From contig CALLFD010000457.1 in NCBI GenBank assembly GCA_937997605.1, positions 1-7,421 of the forward strand: DNA of 7,421 bases, read 5' to 3'. Position 1 is the stretch's first letter. Each line of letters begins with the position of its first letter. Positions 5,372 through 7,421 of the stretch are shown piece by piece. Both the position numbers and the translations under genes were made by a program. This stretch comes from an uncultured Collinsella sp. GTDB taxonomy: Bacteria > Actinomycetota > Coriobacteriia > Coriobacteriales > Coriobacteriaceae. Under the pieces are notes generated by a model. That model had not been told where the DNA came from, did not search any database, and saw only the letters and a program-made list of their open reading frames with translations.

Positions 5372-6628
5372 ATGGCATTGCAATTTACAGAGCGCGAGTT
5401 CATTCCCGTGCTGCTTGGTGGCGACATCAACGCCTATTCGGTGGCGCGCGCCTTCTACGAGGAGTACCAGGTCAAGAGTCTGGTCTTTGGCAAGTATCAG
5501 ACGGGTCCCGCGTACCGCAGCCAGATTATCGACTACACGCCCAACGTGGATATCGACACCATGCCCGTGATGCTCAAAACCGTCAACGGCATTGCCCAAG
5601 CGCATGCCGACAAGACGATTGTCCTTGTGGGCTGTGGCGATAACTATGTTGCCCTCGTGGCTCAGGCCAAGGATGCCCATGAGTTGGCGGATAACATCGT
5701 CGCGCCTTACGCTCCCTATAGCATGCTTGAACAGTGTCAGAAGAAGGAGATCTTCTACGAGCTGTGCGAGAAGCATGGCGTGCCCTATCCGCACACGTTT
5801 ACCTTTACCAAGGCGATGCTCAATGCCCAGGGTGAGGCGCCTGCCGAAGTGCTCGACCAGATCGATTTTCCTTACCCGATGATTCTGAAGCCTTCTGACG
5901 GCATCATGTGGTGGCAGCACGAGTTCGAGGGCCAGAAGAAGGCCTATGATATTGCCGACCGCGCCGAGCTGGAACAGGTCATTCGCGATTCGTATGCCAG
6001 CGGCTACACCGACGATCTGATCTTGCAGGACCGCGTGCCCGGCAACGATGAGTACATGCGCGTGCTCACCAGCTATTCCGACCGCAACGGCAAGGTGCGC
6101 ATGATGTGCCTGGGCCATGTGCTGCTCGAGGAGCATCAGCCCCACGGTGTCGGCAACCATGCCTGTATCATTACCGAGCCCAACGACGAGCTCATGGGCG
6201 GCGTGCGCAAGTTGCTCGAGGACCTTCACTTTGTGGGCTATTCCAACTTTGACGTTAAGTACGACGAGCGCGACGGCTCGTTTAAGTTCTTCGATTTCAA
6301 CACGCGCCAGGGCCGCAGCAACTACTATGTCACTAACAGTGGCTTTAACGTTGCCAAGTATGTGGTGGACGAGTATGTGTTCAACCGCCCGTTTGAGCCG
6401 GAGTTTGTGACGGCTCAGGACGAGGCCCTGTGGATGGTCGTCCCCATGGGCGTCGTCGACCAGTACGTCAAGGATCCCGAGCTGCGCGCTAAGGTGCATC
6501 GCCTGGACAAGGAAGGCAAGGGCGCCGACCCTTCGTTTATGAAGGGCGACTTTGTCTTTAACCGCTGGCTGCGCATGTGGCACACCAAGCTGCGCCACTT
6601 TAAGCTGTTCAAGACGTATTACAAGTAG
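5372..6628 (+). CDS. ATP-grasp ligase, probable D-aspartate ligase of peptidoglycan cross-bridge synthesis
   Basis: A 418-residue cytoplasmic enzyme of the ATP-grasp carboxylate-amine ligase group. The N-terminal substrate domain opens with FIPVLLGGDINAYSVARAF (10-28). The ATP-grasp core has ILKPSDG (Lys173 likely nucleotide-binding), a flexible segment MWWQHEFEG (179-187), LILQDRVPGNDEYM (216-229) and the metal-binding end FFDFNTRQGRSNYY (306-319). This layout matches D-aspartate ligases such as AslFm of Enterococcus faecium, which join the beta-carboxyl of D-Asp to the side-chain amine of the third stem residue on the peptidoglycan precursor. The racemase-family gene 84 nt downstream supports this assignment. 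ATG 5372 has AGGAAG 5 nt upstream. Another ATP-grasp peptide or amino-acid ligase role cannot be excluded, but coupling to a D-Asp source makes wall synthesis most likely. Confidence 0.85.
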   Translation: MALQFTEREFIPVLLGGDINAYSVARAFYEEYQVKSLVFGKYQTGPAYRSQIIDYTPNVDIDTMPVMLKTVNGIAQAHADKTIVLVGCGDNYVALVAQAKDAHELADNIVAPYAPYSMLEQCQKKEIFYELCEKHGVPYPHTFTFTKAMLNAQGEAPAEVLDQIDFPYPMILKPSDGIMWWQHEFEGQKKAYDIADRAELEQVIRDSYASGYTDDLILQDRVPGNDEYMRVLTSYSDRNGKVRMMCLGHVLLEEHQPHGVGNHACIITEPNDELMGGVRKLLEDLHFVGYSNFDVKYDERDGSFKFFDFNTRQGRSNYYVTNSGFNVAKYVVDEYVFNRPFEPEFVTAQDEALWMVVPMGVVDQYVKDPELRAKVHRLDKEGKGADPSFMKGDFVFNRWLRMWHTKLRHFKLFKTYYK

Positions 6629-6637
6629 ATGAGCGCG

Positions 6638-6667
6638 GCGCCCGTCCGGTTTGCATCGGGCGGGCGC
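6638..6667 (+). repeat. 11-bp GC-rich stem-loop after the ligase gene
   Basis: GCGCCCGTCCG (6638-6648) pairs with CGGGCGGGCGC (6657-6667) through 10 Watson-Crick pairs and one G-U pair, around an 8-nt loop. It begins 10 nt after the ligase stop and has no T-run. The next -10 box starts 4 nt later. It may act as a terminator-like barrier or as part of the racemase promoter. Confidence 0.6.
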
Positions 6668-6670
6668 GGG

Positions 6671-6692
6671 TATGATACGCGCAATTGCGCAA
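6671..6692 (+). promoter_or_regulatory. Putative racemase promoter with overlapping palindromes
   Basis: TATGAT (6671-6676) is a five-of-six -10 box. No good -35 is seen. The start site near 6683 lies in the perfect 12-bp palindrome GCGCAATTGCGC (6679-6690), which overlaps TTGCGCAA (6685-6692), the same 8-mer found at the ligase promoter. AAGGAGG (6701-6707) is 5 nt before ATG 6713. Confidence 0.55.
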
Positions 6693-6712
6693 GCGTCACC
6701 AAGGAGGCGGCG

Positions 6713-7421
6713 ATGGAAAAGCTGGGAGTTATCGGCGGCATGGGCGCCGAGGCCACGTCGTATTACTACGACCAGGTGGTGCGCCACACGGCTGCTGCCT
6801 GCGATCAGGAACATATCGACATGGTGGTGCTCTCCAAGTCGACCATGCCCGACCGCACGTTGGCCATTAAGACCGGCGAGCATGCCAAGCTGCTGGCGAC
6901 CATGAAAGAGTGTGCCCAGGCACTCGAGTCGCTGGGCTGTGCGCACATTGCTATTCCCTGCAACACGTCACACTACTTCTACGACCAGATCCAGTCGTTT
7001 ACGAAGGTGCCGATTATCCACATGCCGCGTGAGTCGGTGCGCTATGCTCTGGCCGGTGCGGTGATGGGGGAGTGCGAGTTCGACCCCAACCTGAGTATGC
7101 CGGCCGAGCCGGTGCACAAGATTGGCATCATGGGCACCGATGGCACCGTGGGCGCGGGCGTCTACGGCCGCGAATGTAAGGCTGCGGGTGTTGAGGTCGT
7201 CTATCCCAGCGAGAAACGTCAGAACGATGTGATGTCGCTTATCTACGATGATGTGAAGGCCGGACGTGAGCCCGATATGGATAAGTTCGACCGCGTGATG
7301 TGGGAGTTCGCCCGTAGCGGCTGCGACCGCGTCATTCTGGCCTGCACCGAGCTCTCGGTGCTGCAGAAGTACCGAGAGATGCCCGAGATCACCCTCGACG
7401 CCATGGATGTCCTGGTGCGCG
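6713..7421 (+). CDS. Aspartate racemase family protein, 3' end outside the window
   Basis: The frame is open for 236 codons to the window edge. It belongs to the PLP-independent Asp/Glu racemase family. It opens with LGVIGGMGAEATSYYYDQVV (4-23), and carries the two catalytic cysteines in IPCNTSHYFY (Cys83) and ILACTELSVL (Cys211), plus KIGIMGTDGTVGAGVY (136-151) at the start of the second half. The two-cysteine mechanism interconverts L- and D-aspartate in the cytoplasm. Its product would feed the D-Asp ligase encoded just upstream. The distance between the cysteines (128 residues) is larger than in typical aspartate racemases (about 112), owing to extra residues around 113-134. A strong ribosome-binding site AAGGAGG is 5 nt from ATG. 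Substrate could be another acidic amino acid, but the ligase neighbour favours aspartate. Confidence 0.88.
   Translation, partial: MEKLGVIGGMGAEATSYYYDQVVRHTAAACDQEHIDMVVLSKSTMPDRTLAIKTGEHAKLLATMKECAQALESLGCAHIAIPCNTSHYFYDQIQSFTKVPIIHMPRESVRYALAGAVMGECEFDPNLSMPAEPVHKIGIMGTDGTVGAGVYGRECKAAGVEVVYPSEKRQNDVMSLIYDDVKAGREPDMDKFDRVMWEFARSGCDRVILACTELSVLQKYREMPEITLDAMDVLVR

Noticed and set aside
5354..6946. 530-codon open frame on the - strand opposite the ligase and racemase
   Set aside because: It is antisense to two genes with clear family motifs. Its translation is a low-complexity Val/Leu/His/Gly mix with no recognisable domain, as expected from codon bias in high-GC genes.

Overview
The window looks like chromosomal DNA of a high-GC Gram-positive bacterium, most likely a gut Coriobacteriia member close to Collinsella. 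This is an inference from protein style (a coiled-coil PcsB-like wall hydrolase with a lysozyme-like end, a D-aspartate ligase/racemase pair, an HTH protein beside a Hanks-type kinase), codon use and TATGAT-type -10 boxes. No marker gene fixes the taxon. I see no tRNA, rRNA, CRISPR array, transposase or phage gene.

Left part (1-3099, all + strand). The window opens in the last 41 codons of a gene that may be an M20-type amidohydrolase. A small membrane protein follows, overlapping it by 4 nt if it starts at a GTG, or separated by 2 nt from the preferred ATG. After a 161-nt gap with a long inverted repeat come a Tat-type lipoprotein with a DUF4352-like domain (614-1159), an XRE-type helix-turn-helix protein (1199-1621) and a Ser/Thr protein kinase with three C-terminal membrane helices (1720-3099). 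Lipoprotein and HTH genes are 39 nt apart and probably co-transcribed. The kinase has its own putative promoter and may be translated from a leaderless mRNA. Together they could form an envelope-signalling module.

Middle part (3100-5137, - strand). A bidirectional terminator separates the kinase from a secreted peptidoglycan hydrolase (3137-4270). Upstream of the hydrolase is an AT-richer 234-nt gap with a cluster of TCAAGTTGA-type palindromes. Beyond it lies a MOSC-domain protein gene (4505-5137).

Right part (5138-7421, + strand). A divergent intergenic region leads into an ATP-grasp ligase resembling D-aspartate ligases (5372-6628) and an aspartate-racemase-family gene cut by the window end (6713-7421). 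The pair suggests that L-Asp is racemised to D-Asp and then attached to the peptidoglycan side chain as a cross-bridge. Each gene has its own candidate promoter. In both, the palindrome TTGCGCAA starts 8-9 nt after the -10 box, suggesting one regulator controls both. A third copy lies at 471-478.

The most interesting signals are the shared TTGCGCAA sites, the inverted repeat that contains the lipoprotein ribosome-binding site, the palindrome cluster before the hydrolase, and the lipoprotein-HTH-kinase grouping.
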